From NCBI RefSeq assembly GCF_028993615.1, contig NZ_CP118632.1, positions 2,728,001-2,792,000 on the forward strand: DNA of 64,000 nt, read 5' to 3'. Origin of the DNA: Herbaspirillum sp. WKF16. Lineage in GTDB: Bacteria > Pseudomonadota > Gammaproteobacteria > Burkholderiales > Burkholderiaceae_D. Position numbers and translations under genes: made by a program. Within the stretch, counting starts at the first letter, position 1. Each line of letters starts with the position of its first letter. Shown one piece after another: positions 1 to 8,030 of the stretch. A model generated the notes under the pieces. That model did not search any database, was not told the DNA's origin, and saw only the letters and a program-made list of their open reading frames with translations.

Positions 1-315
1 TTCTCGCTGCCGGGCTACGCGGCCTACGCCGCGATGAAGGGCGGCGTCGAGGTGATGACGCGCTACATGGCCAAGGAATTCGGCGCGCGCGGCATCGCCG
101 TCAACACGGTGGCGCCGGGCGCGATCGAAACCGACTTCGGCGGCGGCCGCGTGCGCGACAACGCCGAGCTCAACGCCTTCGTCGCCGGCCAGACCGCCCT
201 GGGCCGCGCCGGCCTGCCGGAAGACATCGGCGCCGCGGTGGTCTCGCTGCTGCGTCCGGACAACGGCTGGATCAATGCCCAGCGCATCGAGGTCTCGGGC
301 GGCATGCTGATCTGA
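1..315 (+). CDS. SDR family oxidoreductase, C-terminal part (cut by window edge)
   Basis: The frame is open from the first base and ends in TGA. It carries the short-chain dehydrogenase active-site pattern YxxxK (YAAMK, residues 9-13 of the visible part), followed by the usual helix and a VNTVAPGAIETDF segment, where the PG motif contacts the cofactor. The C-terminus ends in the classical 'INAQRIEVSGGML' pattern. It is therefore a classical NAD(P)-dependent SDR of the FabG-like type. The substrate cannot be told, because the Rossmann glycine motif and most of the substrate pocket lie outside the window. No terminator is obvious after the stop. Confidence 0.85.
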   Translation, partial: FSLPGYAAYAAMKGGVEVMTRYMAKEFGARGIAVNTVAPGAIETDFGGGRVRDNAELNAFVAGQTALGRAGLPEDIGAAVVSLLRPDNGWINAQRIEVSGGMLI

Positions 316-801
316 CCCGCGCCGCCGTCCCGCCACCCCGCCTGCGCGCGGCGATCATCGCATCGCCGCGCGCAGCGCATCCCCCGTCGGACAGCTTTCA
401 TCGCGCCGAGCCCTTCGCAACGCCCGTCAGGCGCTGTCGCGGCCCTGTCGCCTCGGCTTCGTTTCGCTTGCGCCACCCTTTTCCCACGCGCCGCGACCAC
501 ATCGTGAACACCCCGCGCGCCAACGATTGCAAAGGTCTCTCCATTGTGTTGCGGATTGGATTGTGCTCGGGTAACATCGCTCGGCGTTGATCTAGAAATT
601 CTTCGATAAATCAGCGAGTTCCGCGCAATTGGTATGTTGACCGAATGGTCATACCAATGCACAGATCGCCGAAGGCAACGCAGGAGAAATCGCAACCGCG
701 CCAGTGCGGTTGCATGAGGATAGGCGCCGCTGAGACCGGGCCGGCCGCGCGCCGGCTCCGATCGTCCGGGCGTCCGAGGCGGAGTACGAATAGGGGGCGG
801 T
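316..801. other. Intergenic region, no gene seen; contains a nested inverted repeat
   Basis: The 486 bases between the SDR gene and the periplasmic binding protein gene show no convincing reading frame on either strand. The only clear structure is the inverted repeat at 628-658, listed separately. The stretch around 530-660 is less GC-rich than its surroundings, as expected for a promoter region, but I cannot identify a -35/-10 pair with confidence. Confidence 0.5.
628..658. promoter_or_regulatory. Inverted repeat resembling a FadR/PdhR-type GntR operator
   Basis: ATTGGTAT (628-635) is matched by ATACCAAT (651-658), with GACC (639-642) and GGTC (647-650) nested inside and a GAAT loop. The right part, 644-658, reads AATGGTCATACCAAT. 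This is close to the TGGTnnnACCA core recognised by FadR-subfamily GntR regulators such as PdhR and LldR. It lies about 145 bases upstream of the coupled binding-protein and c-di-GMP genes. Regulator identity is inference; no GntR gene is visible in the window. Confidence 0.4.
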
Positions 802-1632
802 ATTTTCAGTCAATTTTTCAGCAATCGCGCATGGCGCGCCTGCCTCGGCGCTGCTGCCGTTCTGACTGTCCTGTACGGACTTGCTTGCACCGCGTTCGCC
901 GCCGGCCCGGATTGCTCGCGTCCCTACACCCTGGCCCTGCATGACCACGGCCTGCTGTATTCCGCCCCGACCGATACCGGTATCGACAAGGACTTCGCCG
1001 ACGAGCTGATTCGCCGCAGCGGCTGCAAGGTCAACGTCAGCCTGATGTCGCGCGCCCGCATCTGGCAACTGATCGAGTCCGGCGCGCTGGACTTCAGCCT
1101 GTCGGGCATCTCCAACCGCGAGCGCGAGCAGTTCGCCTCCTTCGCCTGGTACTTCAGCAACAAGTACTACCTGCTGGTGCGCAAGGATTCCGGCATCACG
1201 CGCCTGGAAGACTTCGCCCGCAACGAGCGCTTCCAGCTCGGCGTGATCCGCAGCTTCCGCTACAGCGATAACGCCAACCGCCTGGTAGACCGGCTGGCCT
1301 CATCCAACCGCGTCAGCCTGGCCGGCGGGCTGGAGCCGCTGTACGAGGCGCTGCTGCTCAACCGCATCCAGGGCATGATCATGGAACCCTTCGACTACCC
1401 CGCCGTGCAGGAAAAGCGCATCCGCGACGTCACCTCCATCATCAGCTTCAACGACCCTTCGGTGCCGCACGGCCTGATCATGTCCAAGAAGGCCCTGCCG
1501 CCGGCGGAGCAGGAAAAATGGCGCGCGCTGGTGGACGGCATGCTGGCCGACGGCACCGTGCGCAAGATCTTCGAGAAATACTTCAACCCGGAACTGGCGG
1601 CTTCGATGGTTGAATTCCAGGGCAAGCCGTGA
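802..1632 (+). CDS. Periplasmic solute-binding protein, family 3 (SBP_bac_3-like), with non-canonical start
   Basis: The reading frame runs from a stop at 721 to TGA at 1630-1632. The protein has a hydrophobic signal sequence (residues about 12-32, ending TAFA-AG), then an amino-acid-binding-type periplasmic fold with the 'SGISNREREQ..F' and 'GLIMSK' segments typical of family 3. No ATG, GTG or TTG precedes the signal peptide in this frame. ATT at 802 has a GGGGG ribosome-binding site six bases upstream and is my choice; CTG at 730 is the alternative. About 276 residues. The stop overlaps the GTG of the next gene (GTGA), so the two are translationally coupled. It probably binds a small periplasmic ligand for the adjacent sensor rather than serving an ABC transporter, since no permease is nearby. 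Confidence 0.75.
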   Translation: MFSQFFSNRAWRACLGAAAVLTVLYGLACTAFAAGPDCSRPYTLALHDHGLLYSAPTDTGIDKDFADELIRRSGCKVNVSLMSRARIWQLIESGALDFSLSGISNREREQFASFAWYFSNKYYLLVRKDSGITRLEDFARNERFQLGVIRSFRYSDNANRLVDRLASSNRVSLAGGLEPLYEALLLNRIQGMIMEPFDYPAVQEKRIRDVTSIISFNDPSVPHGLIMSKKALPPAEQEKWRALVDGMLADGTVRKIFEKYFNPELAASMVEFQGKP

Positions 1633-4600
1633 ACTGGATACGCCTGATACTGCTGCCGCTGCTGATCCTGTTCACCGGGTTCGGCGTCACCTGGGTGGCC
1701 TGGGACCACGAACGCCAGGCCTCGCACAAGGAACTGCATTCGCAGTTCGCCTCGGCCCTGCGCGAGACGGTCAGCCGCATCGAACAGCGCATGGCCTCCT
1801 ATGAGCAGATGCTGCACGGCGTGCAGGGACTGATCTCGGCCACCGGCGCGATCGACCGCAACGACTTCCACGACTACGTCAGCGCGCTCAACCTGGACGC
1901 CAACTTCTCCGGCATCCAGGCCATCAGCGTGGAGGAATGGACCCCGGCCGCGCGCCTGGACGCGCACATGGCGCGCATGCGCAAGCAGGGCGTGGACGAC
2001 TACGAGATCCGCCCGGCCGGCGAGCGCAACGCCTATGCGCCGATGGTGCTGCTGGAGCCCTACGTCGGCCGCAACCGCATTCCCTTCGGCTTCGACCATT
2101 GGTCCGACCCGGTGCGCCGCGTGGCCATGGAAAAGGCGCGCGACTCCGGCATGGCCGCCATCTCGGGCAAGATCGAGCTCGACCTGGAGAACGGCGGCAA
2201 GACCGAGCCGTCCTTCCTGATGTACCTGCCGCTGTATGAGCGCGGCAAGCCGCAGGCCACCATCGCCGAACGCCGCGCCAGCCTGGTGGGCTGGGTGCAT
2301 GCGGTGTTCCGCATGACCGACGTGATCGCCAGCCTGTACGGCGAGAGCGCGCGCGGCATTTCGTTCGCGCTCTACGACGGCGTCGAGCCGGCCCCCGGCG
2401 CCCTGCTCTACCGCTCGCATGACGACGGGCCGCAGATGCTGCCGCAGCGTATCTCGTCCACCGAATACCTGGTCGTGGCCAACCACAACTGGACGCTCAC
2501 GATGAGCTCGCAGGACAGCTTTACCCTGCAGTACGGCCGCAATGCCGAACACCTGATCGCCGCCACCGGCATCGGCATGAGCATGACGCTGGCGCTGCTG
2601 GCCTGGCTGATGATGTCCTCGCGGGTGCGCGCGGTGCGCCTGGCGCAGAAGATGACCACCGAGCTGCGCGCCAGCGAGGAGCAGTTCCGCGCCATCGCCG
2701 ACTGCACCGTCAACTGGGAAATCTGGTGGGGCCTGGACGGCCGCCCGCGCTGGGTCAACCATGCGGTGCGCGACTATACCGGCTACAGCGTCGAGGAATG
2801 CCTGGCGATGAAGGATATCGTCGCCACCATCGTCTATCCGGAAGACGAGCGGCGCATCCGCGCCGAACTGGAGCGCTGCATGGACGGCCAGCGGCGCGAG
2901 GACGTCGAGTTCCGCTGCGTGCGCAAGGACGGCTCGGTGTTCTGGCTGGCGCTGTCGTCGGCGCCGATCACCGATGCGCAGGGCGCCTTCACGGGTTTCC
3001 GCACCAGCAGCCGCGACATCACCGAACGCAAGCAGATCGAGGCCGAGCTGCGCATCTCGGCGGTGGCCTTCGACTCGCGCGAGGGCATGCTGATCACCGA
3101 CGCCGGCAGCAAGATCCTGCGCGTGAACAAGGCCTTCACCGAGATCACCGGCTACAGCGCCGAGGAAATCGTCGGCAAGCATCCCAACATCCTGCGCTCG
3201 GACCGCCACGGCCCGGCCTTCTTCCAGGAGATGCGCGAGAGCATCCGCCGCTTCGGCAAGTGGCAGGGCGAAATCTGGGACCGCCGCAAGAACGGCGAGA
3301 TCTATCCGGAATGGCTGACCATCTCCGCCGTGAAGAACAAGGACGGCAACGTCACGCACTACGTCAGCACCCACCACGACATCAGCGACCGCAAGCTGGC
3401 CGAGGAGCGCATCCGCGAGCTGGCCTTCTTCGACGCCCTCACGCGCCTGCCCAACCGCACGCTGCTGCTGGATCGCCTCAAGCAAGCCATCGCGCTGTCG
3501 GGCCGCACCAAGAGCTGCGGCGCGCTGCTGTTCATCGACCTGGATCACTTCAAGACCCTGAACGACACGGTCGGCCACGAGAAAGGGGACCTGCTGCTCA
3601 AGCAGGTGGCGCAACGCCTGGTGGCCAGCGTGCGCGAAAACGATACCGTGGCGCGCGTGGGCGGCGACGAGTTCGTGGTGGTGCTGGAAGGCTTGAACGA
3701 GCACCTGCAGGAAGCCGCCAACCAGACCAAGGCCGTGGGCGAGAAGATCCTGGCCGCGCTGGGCAGCACCTACCAGCTCGACGAGGTCGAATACCGCACC
3801 ACCGCCAGCGTCGGCGCCACGGTGTTCCGCGGCCGCCAGGCGGCGGTGGACGAGCTGATGAAACAGGCCGACCTGGCCATGTACAAGGCCAAGGAAACCG
3901 GCCGCAACGCGCTGCGCTTCTTCGACCCTGCGATGCAGACCGTGGTGCTGGAACGCGCCGCGCTGGAAGCCGGCCTGCGCAAGGCGATCGAGGGCGACCA
4001 GCTGCTGCTGCACTACCAGCCGCAGGTAGTCGAGGGCGGCCGCGTCACCGGCGCCGAGGTACTGGTGCGCTGGCAGCATCCGCAGCGCGGCATGGTGCCG
4101 CCGGGCGACTTCATCCCCCTGGCCGAAGAGACCGGCCTGATCCTCTCGCTGGGCAACTGGGTGCTGGAAACCGCCTGCCGCCAGCTGGCCGCCTGGTCGC
4201 AGGCGCCGCAGACCGCGCACCTGACCATCGCCGTCAACGTCAGCGCCCAGCAGTTCCGCGAGGCCGATTTCGTACAGGCGGTGCTGGAGGTGATCGAACG
4301 CACCGGCGCCAATCCCAAGCGCTTGAAGCTGGAGCTTACCGAGAGCCTGCTGGTGGACAACGTGGAAGACATCATCCAGAAGATGTTCGCGCTCAAGGCC
4401 TATGGCGTGGAGTTCTCGCTGGACGATTTCGGCATCGGTTACTCCTCGCTGTCCTACCTCAAGCGGCTGCCGCTGAATCAGCTTAAAATCGACCAGTCTT
4501 TCGTGCGCGACGTCTTGATCGATCCCAACGATGCATCGATCGCCAAGACCATCGTCAACCTCGCCCAGAGCCTGGGCCTGGGCGTCATCGCCGAGGGCGT

Positions 4601-4739
4601 GGAAACCGATGCCCAGCGCAGCTTCCTGGCCGATGCCGGATGCCATGCCTACCAGGGTTATTTCTTCTGCCGCCCGGTGACGGTCGATGCCTTCGAGAAG
4701 TTCGCGCAGGAATTCGATCCCCAATTCACCGCCGCATAG
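1629..4739 (+). CDS. CHASE-PAS-PAS-GGDEF-EAL membrane sensor (c-di-GMP synthesis and hydrolysis)
   Basis: 1036 residues. The N-terminal membrane segment (about 5-25) is followed by a periplasmic CHASE-type domain (about 40-300), a second membrane segment (about 309-332), two PAS domains (about 345-465 and 475-600), a GGDEF domain with intact GGDEF at 678-682, and an EAL domain (about 780-1025). A product-inhibition RxxD motif (REND) sits five residues before GGDEF. The EAL signature appears as E-V-L in GAEVLVRWQHP and the metal loop as SLDDFGIGYSSLSYL, so both halves look catalytically competent. It should make and/or break cyclic di-GMP in the cytoplasm in response to a periplasmic signal. 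The GTG start overlaps the stop of the binding-protein gene, suggesting the two form one sensory unit. Confidence 0.93.
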   Translation: MNWIRLILLPLLILFTGFGVTWVAWDHERQASHKELHSQFASALRETVSRIEQRMASYEQMLHGVQGLISATGAIDRNDFHDYVSALNLDANFSGIQAISVEEWTPAARLDAHMARMRKQGVDDYEIRPAGERNAYAPMVLLEPYVGRNRIPFGFDHWSDPVRRVAMEKARDSGMAAISGKIELDLENGGKTEPSFLMYLPLYERGKPQATIAERRASLVGWVHAVFRMTDVIASLYGESARGISFALYDGVEPAPGALLYRSHDDGPQMLPQRISSTEYLVVANHNWTLTMSSQDSFTLQYGRNAEHLIAATGIGMSMTLALLAWLMMSSRVRAVRLAQKMTTELRASEEQFRAIADCTVNWEIWWGLDGRPRWVNHAVRDYTGYSVEECLAMKDIVATIVYPEDERRIRAELERCMDGQRREDVEFRCVRKDGSVFWLALSSAPITDAQGAFTGFRTSSRDITERKQIEAELRISAVAFDSREGMLITDAGSKILRVNKAFTEITGYSAEEIVGKHPNILRSDRHGPAFFQEMRESIRRFGKWQGEIWDRRKNGEIYPEWLTISAVKNKDGNVTHYVSTHHDISDRKLAEERIRELAFFDALTRLPNRTLLLDRLKQAIALSGRTKSCGALLFIDLDHFKTLNDTVGHEKGDLLLKQVAQRLVASVRENDTVARVGGDEFVVVLEGLNEHLQEAANQTKAVGEKILAALGSTYQLDEVEYRTTASVGATVFRGRQAAVDELMKQADLAMYKAKETGRNALRFFDPAMQTVVLERAALEAGLRKAIEGDQLLLHYQPQVVEGGRVTGAEVLVRWQHPQRGMVPPGDFIPLAEETGLILSLGNWVLETACRQLAAWSQAPQTAHLTIAVNVSAQQFREADFVQAVLEVIERTGANPKRLKLELTESLLVDNVEDIIQKMFALKAYGVEFSLDDFGIGYSSLSYLKRLPLNQLKIDQSFVRDVLIDPNDASIAKTIVNLAQSLGLGVIAEGVETDAQRSFLADAGCHAYQGYFFCRPVTVDAFEKFAQEFDPQFTAA

Positions 4740-4748
4740 GAAAAGCAC

Positions 4749-5456
4749 ATGAGCAACGTATTCACAGGCCTGCCCATCAACAGCAAGTGGCCCGCGCAGC
4801 ATCCCGAGCGTATCCAGCTGTATTCTCTGCCCACTCCCAACGGCGTGAAGGTATCGATCATGCTGGAAGAGACCGGCCTGCCCTACGAGCCGCACCTGGT
4901 CAGCTTCGATAGCAACGACCAGTTCTCGCCCGAGTTCCTGTCGCTGAACCCGAACAACAAGATCCCCGCGATCATCGACCCCAATGGCCCGGGCGGCCGG
5001 CCGCTGTCGCTGTTCGAGTCGGGCGCGATCCTGATCTACCTGGCCGAGAAAAGCGGCAAGTTCATCCCGGCCGATCCGGCCGAGCGCTACCAGGTGATCC
5101 AGTGGGTGATGTTCCAGATGGGCGGCGTTGGCCCGATGTTCGGCCAGCTCGGTTTCTTCCACCGCTTCGCCGGCAAGGAATATGAAGACAAGCGCCCGCG
5201 CGACCGTTACGTCAACGAATCCAAGCGCCTGCTGGGCGTGATGGACAAGCGCCTGGCCGACAGCAAGTGGCTGGGCGGCGACGAGTACTCGATCGCCGAC
5301 ATCGCCACCTTCCCCTGGGTGCGCAACCTGGTCGGTTTCTACGAGGCCGGCGAGCTGGTCGGCTTCAAGGACTTCCCCAACGTGCAGCGCGCGCTGGAAG
5401 CCTTCGTCGCGCGTCCGGCGGTGGCCAAGGGCCTCAATATCCCTGCCCGCGGCTGA
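4749..5456 (+). CDS. Glutathione S-transferase family protein (YghU/YfcG-like)
   Basis: 235 residues. The N-terminal thioredoxin-like domain (about 20-105) contains LYSLPTPNGVKVSIMLEE and the glutathione-contacting FESGAILIYLAEK segment. An all-helical C-terminal domain follows, with 'WVMFQMGGVGPMFGQ' and 'YSIADIATFPWVRN'. These segments are characteristic of the YghU/YfcG disulfide-bond oxidoreductase group of bacterial GSTs. It probably acts on glutathione disulfides or peroxides in the cytoplasm. The ATG follows the previous stop by 9 bases with AGGA upstream, so it may be co-transcribed with the c-di-GMP gene, although the functions are unrelated. A strong terminator follows. Confidence 0.88.
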   Translation: MSNVFTGLPINSKWPAQHPERIQLYSLPTPNGVKVSIMLEETGLPYEPHLVSFDSNDQFSPEFLSLNPNNKIPAIIDPNGPGGRPLSLFESGAILIYLAEKSGKFIPADPAERYQVIQWVMFQMGGVGPMFGQLGFFHRFAGKEYEDKRPRDRYVNESKRLLGVMDKRLADSKWLGGDEYSIADIATFPWVRNLVGFYEAGELVGFKDFPNVQRALEAFVARPAVAKGLNIPARG

Positions 5457-5489
5457 ACGCCGCGCCGGACCGTTCCCGGGACGAACACG

Positions 5490-5521
5490 ATGGCCGGCCC
5501 TGCGGGAGCCGGCCATTTTTT
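5490..5521 (+). terminator. Rho-independent terminator after the GST gene
   Basis: ATGGCCGGC pairs perfectly with GCCGGCCAT across a CCTGCGGGA loop and is followed by TTTTTTC. It ends the transcript that includes the binding protein, the c-di-GMP protein and the GST. Confidence 0.85.
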
Positions 5522-5614
5522 CATCGGCCGCATGTAAATCCCCTTCCCGCATCGAAGGCAAAGCATTAACATCGCGTCAACATCCATGACAGCTGCGACT
5601 GCCCCGCTTGCCCC

Positions 5615-6619
5615 ATGACGATCCGCATCCTGCCCCGAACCGCCCTTCTCGCCGCGCTGTGCGGCGCCTTCGCCGGCTTGCCGGCCATCCCGTCCCAGGC
5701 GGTCGACCTGTCGCTCAAGACGGTGCGCGTGGGCAGCCTGTCGCGCGCCTACTTCTCGGAGCGCGGCGGCCAGGGCGAGCCCAGGCCGCTGCTGATCGCG
5801 CTGCACGCGAGCAGCTCCACAGGCTCGCTGATGGCGCGCAGCACCGGCCTGACCGAGATCGCCGAGGCCGCCGGCTACATGGTGGTGTATCCCAACGGCA
5901 CCGGGCTGACCATCGACGCCCGCACCTGGAATTCGGGCGGCTGCTGCGGCTACGCCCAGATGCACAAGGTGGATGACGTGGCCTTCATCCGCGCGCTGAT
6001 CGACAAGCTCGCCGCCGAAGGCCTGGCCGACCGCAAGCGGGTCTACCTTGCGGGCCTGTCCAACGGCGGCATGATGGCCTATCGCCTGGCGGCCGAGGCG
6101 CCCGAGCTGTTCAAGGGCGTGGCGGTGGTGAGCGCAGTGCTGGACATCCCGCCGGAGAGCGTGAAGACCGGCGTGCCGGTGCTGCATATCCACGGCAGCG
6201 ACGATCCCTTCATCCCCTTCCTGGGCGGCATCGGCAGCAAGGAACCCTCGCAGGTGCCGCGCCAGTCGGTGGCCAGGACCATCGACGCCTGGGTCAAGGC
6301 CAACGGCGCCGATCCCAAGCCGGAAGTCAGCGACATCGCCGACGCCGCCGGCGACGGCACCACGGTGCGCCAGTACACCTACCGCAGCAAGACCGACACC
6401 CAGGCCGTGGTGCTCTACGAGATCAAGGGCGGCGGCCACAACTGGCCGGGCAGCGTGGCGCCGATGATCAACGGCGGCAAGACCTCCCAGAACCTGGACG
6501 CCTCGCGTGTCATCGTCGATTTCTTCAATCGCCATGGCGGCGGCAAGCCGGCCGAGGCGACCGAGGACAACCTGCCGCCCGGCGCCGCGCCGCTCAAACC
6601 GGAGACGCCGGCAAGATGA
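5615..6619 (+). CDS. Secreted PHB depolymerase/feruloyl-esterase-family hydrolase (LpqC-type)
   Basis: 334 residues with a signal peptide (about 1-30, ending IPSQA-VD). The alpha/beta-hydrolase core has the oxyanion segment LLIALHASSS, the 'MVVYPNGTG' strand, a nucleophile elbow GLSNGG with Ser149, an acid in GSDDPF and a catalytic His in GGGHNWPG. This set matches the LpqC/poly(3-hydroxybutyrate) depolymerase family of extracellular esterases. Likely substrates are polyesters, short oligoesters or acyl-carbohydrates; which one cannot be told. The last about 30 residues are a low-complexity Pro/Ala-rich tail. It stands alone between a terminator and a tiny membrane-protein gene. Confidence 0.85.
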   Translation: MTIRILPRTALLAALCGAFAGLPAIPSQAVDLSLKTVRVGSLSRAYFSERGGQGEPRPLLIALHASSSTGSLMARSTGLTEIAEAAGYMVVYPNGTGLTIDARTWNSGGCCGYAQMHKVDDVAFIRALIDKLAAEGLADRKRVYLAGLSNGGMMAYRLAAEAPELFKGVAVVSAVLDIPPESVKTGVPVLHIHGSDDPFIPFLGGIGSKEPSQVPRQSVARTIDAWVKANGADPKPEVSDIADAAGDGTTVRQYTYRSKTDTQAVVLYEIKGGGHNWPGSVAPMINGGKTSQNLDASRVIVDFFNRHGGGKPAEATEDNLPPGAAPLKPETPAR

Positions 6620-6676
6620 TGGCCACCGGCAACGAAATCGCACTATCATAGCGGGCAGCGTTCAACCAACATCGCC

Positions 6677-6838
6677 ATGACAATGAAAAGACTCATCACC
6701 AGCATCCTGATCGCCGTCGTGCTTTACTTCCTGCTGCCCTTCGTGACCAAGTTCATTCCGCAGTACCGCCTGGCGGTGTGGTGCATCAGCGCCGGCATCG
6801 TTTCCTTCGCGGTCTCGGCGCTGATGGACAGGGTCTGA
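6677..6838 (+). CDS. Small membrane protein, 53 residues
   Basis: An ATG (6677) and a second ATG six bases later open a 53-residue frame ending TGA at 6836-6838. The peptide has two hydrophobic segments: residues about 6-23 (ITSILIAVVLYFLLPF) and about 33-49 (LAVWCISAGIVSFAVSAL). A short basic link, including KFIPQYR, lies between them. It looks like a real two-helix inner-membrane protein. I do not recognise a family and propose no function. It is convergent with the sugar operon, whose last stop lies 60 bases away. Confidence 0.6.
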   Translation: MTMKRLITSILIAVVLYFLLPFVTKFIPQYRLAVWCISAGIVSFAVSALMDRV

Positions 6839-6898
6839 AGCAAGACAAAAGAAGCATACAAATGGAGATCTGTGAGCCAGTTGTTTGACAAGAAAGTC

Positions 6899-8023
6899 CT
6901 ACTTGGCGTCAACAGCCGCATGAGTTCTGCGCGGCCCCGCGAGCGGCCTCAACCAATCGCTATGTTCTTCGCAGAACAATCCACCGTTCATGCCTTGGCG
7001 TCGCACGATGGCAGGATGGCAGGTGTCCTGATCAGCCACCGCCATGGCAAAGCGGCGGAACTCCTCTTCGCTGGCATCGGTTGGCATCATGAACTCCAAG
7101 AAGGCGTCTCGTGGCAGGTCGGCGATCAATTCCGGACACATATAGGCACAAAACGCAAAGGTTCGGTCGTAGGTTCTCGTGTGGTAAACCACATCAGTGG
7201 ACTTGCCTGAAAAAGGCAACAACACGGAGATGTTGGTAAAGTCCCCCCCCACCGTTTGAAAATACTGAAATCCATGGGGCAAGCTGATCATTCGTCCTGC
7301 GATACTGACCAGCGTCAATCCCAGCCGCAGTGGCACCTCGATCGGAATAGTATTGGCAACAGGCATCAGCGACGGCCGGTAGCGCCCACCGGTCATGTTG
7401 CAATAGACCTTACAACCGTTCTCATTGAGGCGTTCAGCCAAGGATTCCCATAACATGTCCGGGAATTGTTCATTCACCGTATTGGCGGATGGGAACAAGA
7501 TGACAGATTTTCCCGGTTCCAAGCCGATCTCATCTGCATATCGGCGCGCTTCGAGCTCCCACTCTCGTGGCACCTGCGGACGTTCGATCGGCGCATCCCA
7601 TGGCAACATCAGGATATGTCGGTACACATCGTTAAACGATAGTCCACCTCGTCCCGGATATTTGTAGAGATACGTCAGTCTGTCCGCACGCGCATCGCCC
7701 AGGAAATAAGGAAACGCGGCAAAAGGTACATCCACCTCAAACTGATCTGGCGGAAAATAACGCATCATCCCGTCCATTTCCTCCTTCGATACTTCTATCA
7801 CCTGCTCGAAACGACCTGGATACATGCTCGTGATGGGGGAGTGCTCCGGCCGTATCACCATGGTGATGCCATACCCGTGAGTCTCGATAAAAGACTTTGC
7901 AAAACCGCACATCATTGCGGTTTCCCCGATAGCGCCTGGATTCATGATTATCCAGGTCCGCTTCTCCGGATGCCTGAGTTTTCTGAGTATCGCGTCGTAG
8001 TTTGCTTTTCTTTGGATGTTCAT
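6899..8023 (-). CDS. GT9-like (heptosyltransferase-fold) protein, last gene of the sugar operon
   Basis: 374 residues from the ATG at 8023. An earlier in-frame start at 8089 would overlap the upstream gene by 59 bases, so I prefer the internal ATG, 7 bases after the upstream stop. The N-terminal MNPGAIGETAMMCGF resembles the first loop of glycosyltransferase family 9. The middle 'VILFPSANTVNEQFPDMLW' resembles the sugar-nucleotide loop of the second Rossmann domain. Other GT9 hallmarks are weak, so it may be a diverged transferase of the heptose-like sugar made by this operon, or a non-catalytic relative. The base composition is clearly lower in GC than the flanking genes. Confidence 0.5.
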   Translation of the reverse strand: MNIQRKANYDAILRKLRHPEKRTWIIMNPGAIGETAMMCGFAKSFIETHGYGITMVIRPEHSPITSMYPGRFEQVIEVSKEEMDGMMRYFPPDQFEVDVPFAAFPYFLGDARADRLTYLYKYPGRGGLSFNDVYRHILMLPWDAPIERPQVPREWELEARRYADEIGLEPGKSVILFPSANTVNEQFPDMLWESLAERLNENGCKVYCNMTGGRYRPSLMPVANTIPIEVPLRLGLTLVSIAGRMISLPHGFQYFQTVGGDFTNISVLLPFSGKSTDVVYHTRTYDRTFAFCAYMCPELIADLPRDAFLEFMMPTDASEEEFRRFAMAVADQDTCHPAIVRRQGMNGGLFCEEHSDWLRPLAGPRRTHAAVDAK

Positions 8024-8030
8024 CGTCTTT

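Noticed and set aside
1395-5561. Very long open frame on the minus strand (about 1388 codons) opposite the c-di-GMP protein and GST genes
   Set aside because: It is a mirror of high-GC coding sequence: its translation is a His/Ala/Gly/Arg-rich string without any domain, and it crosses two real genes and a terminator.
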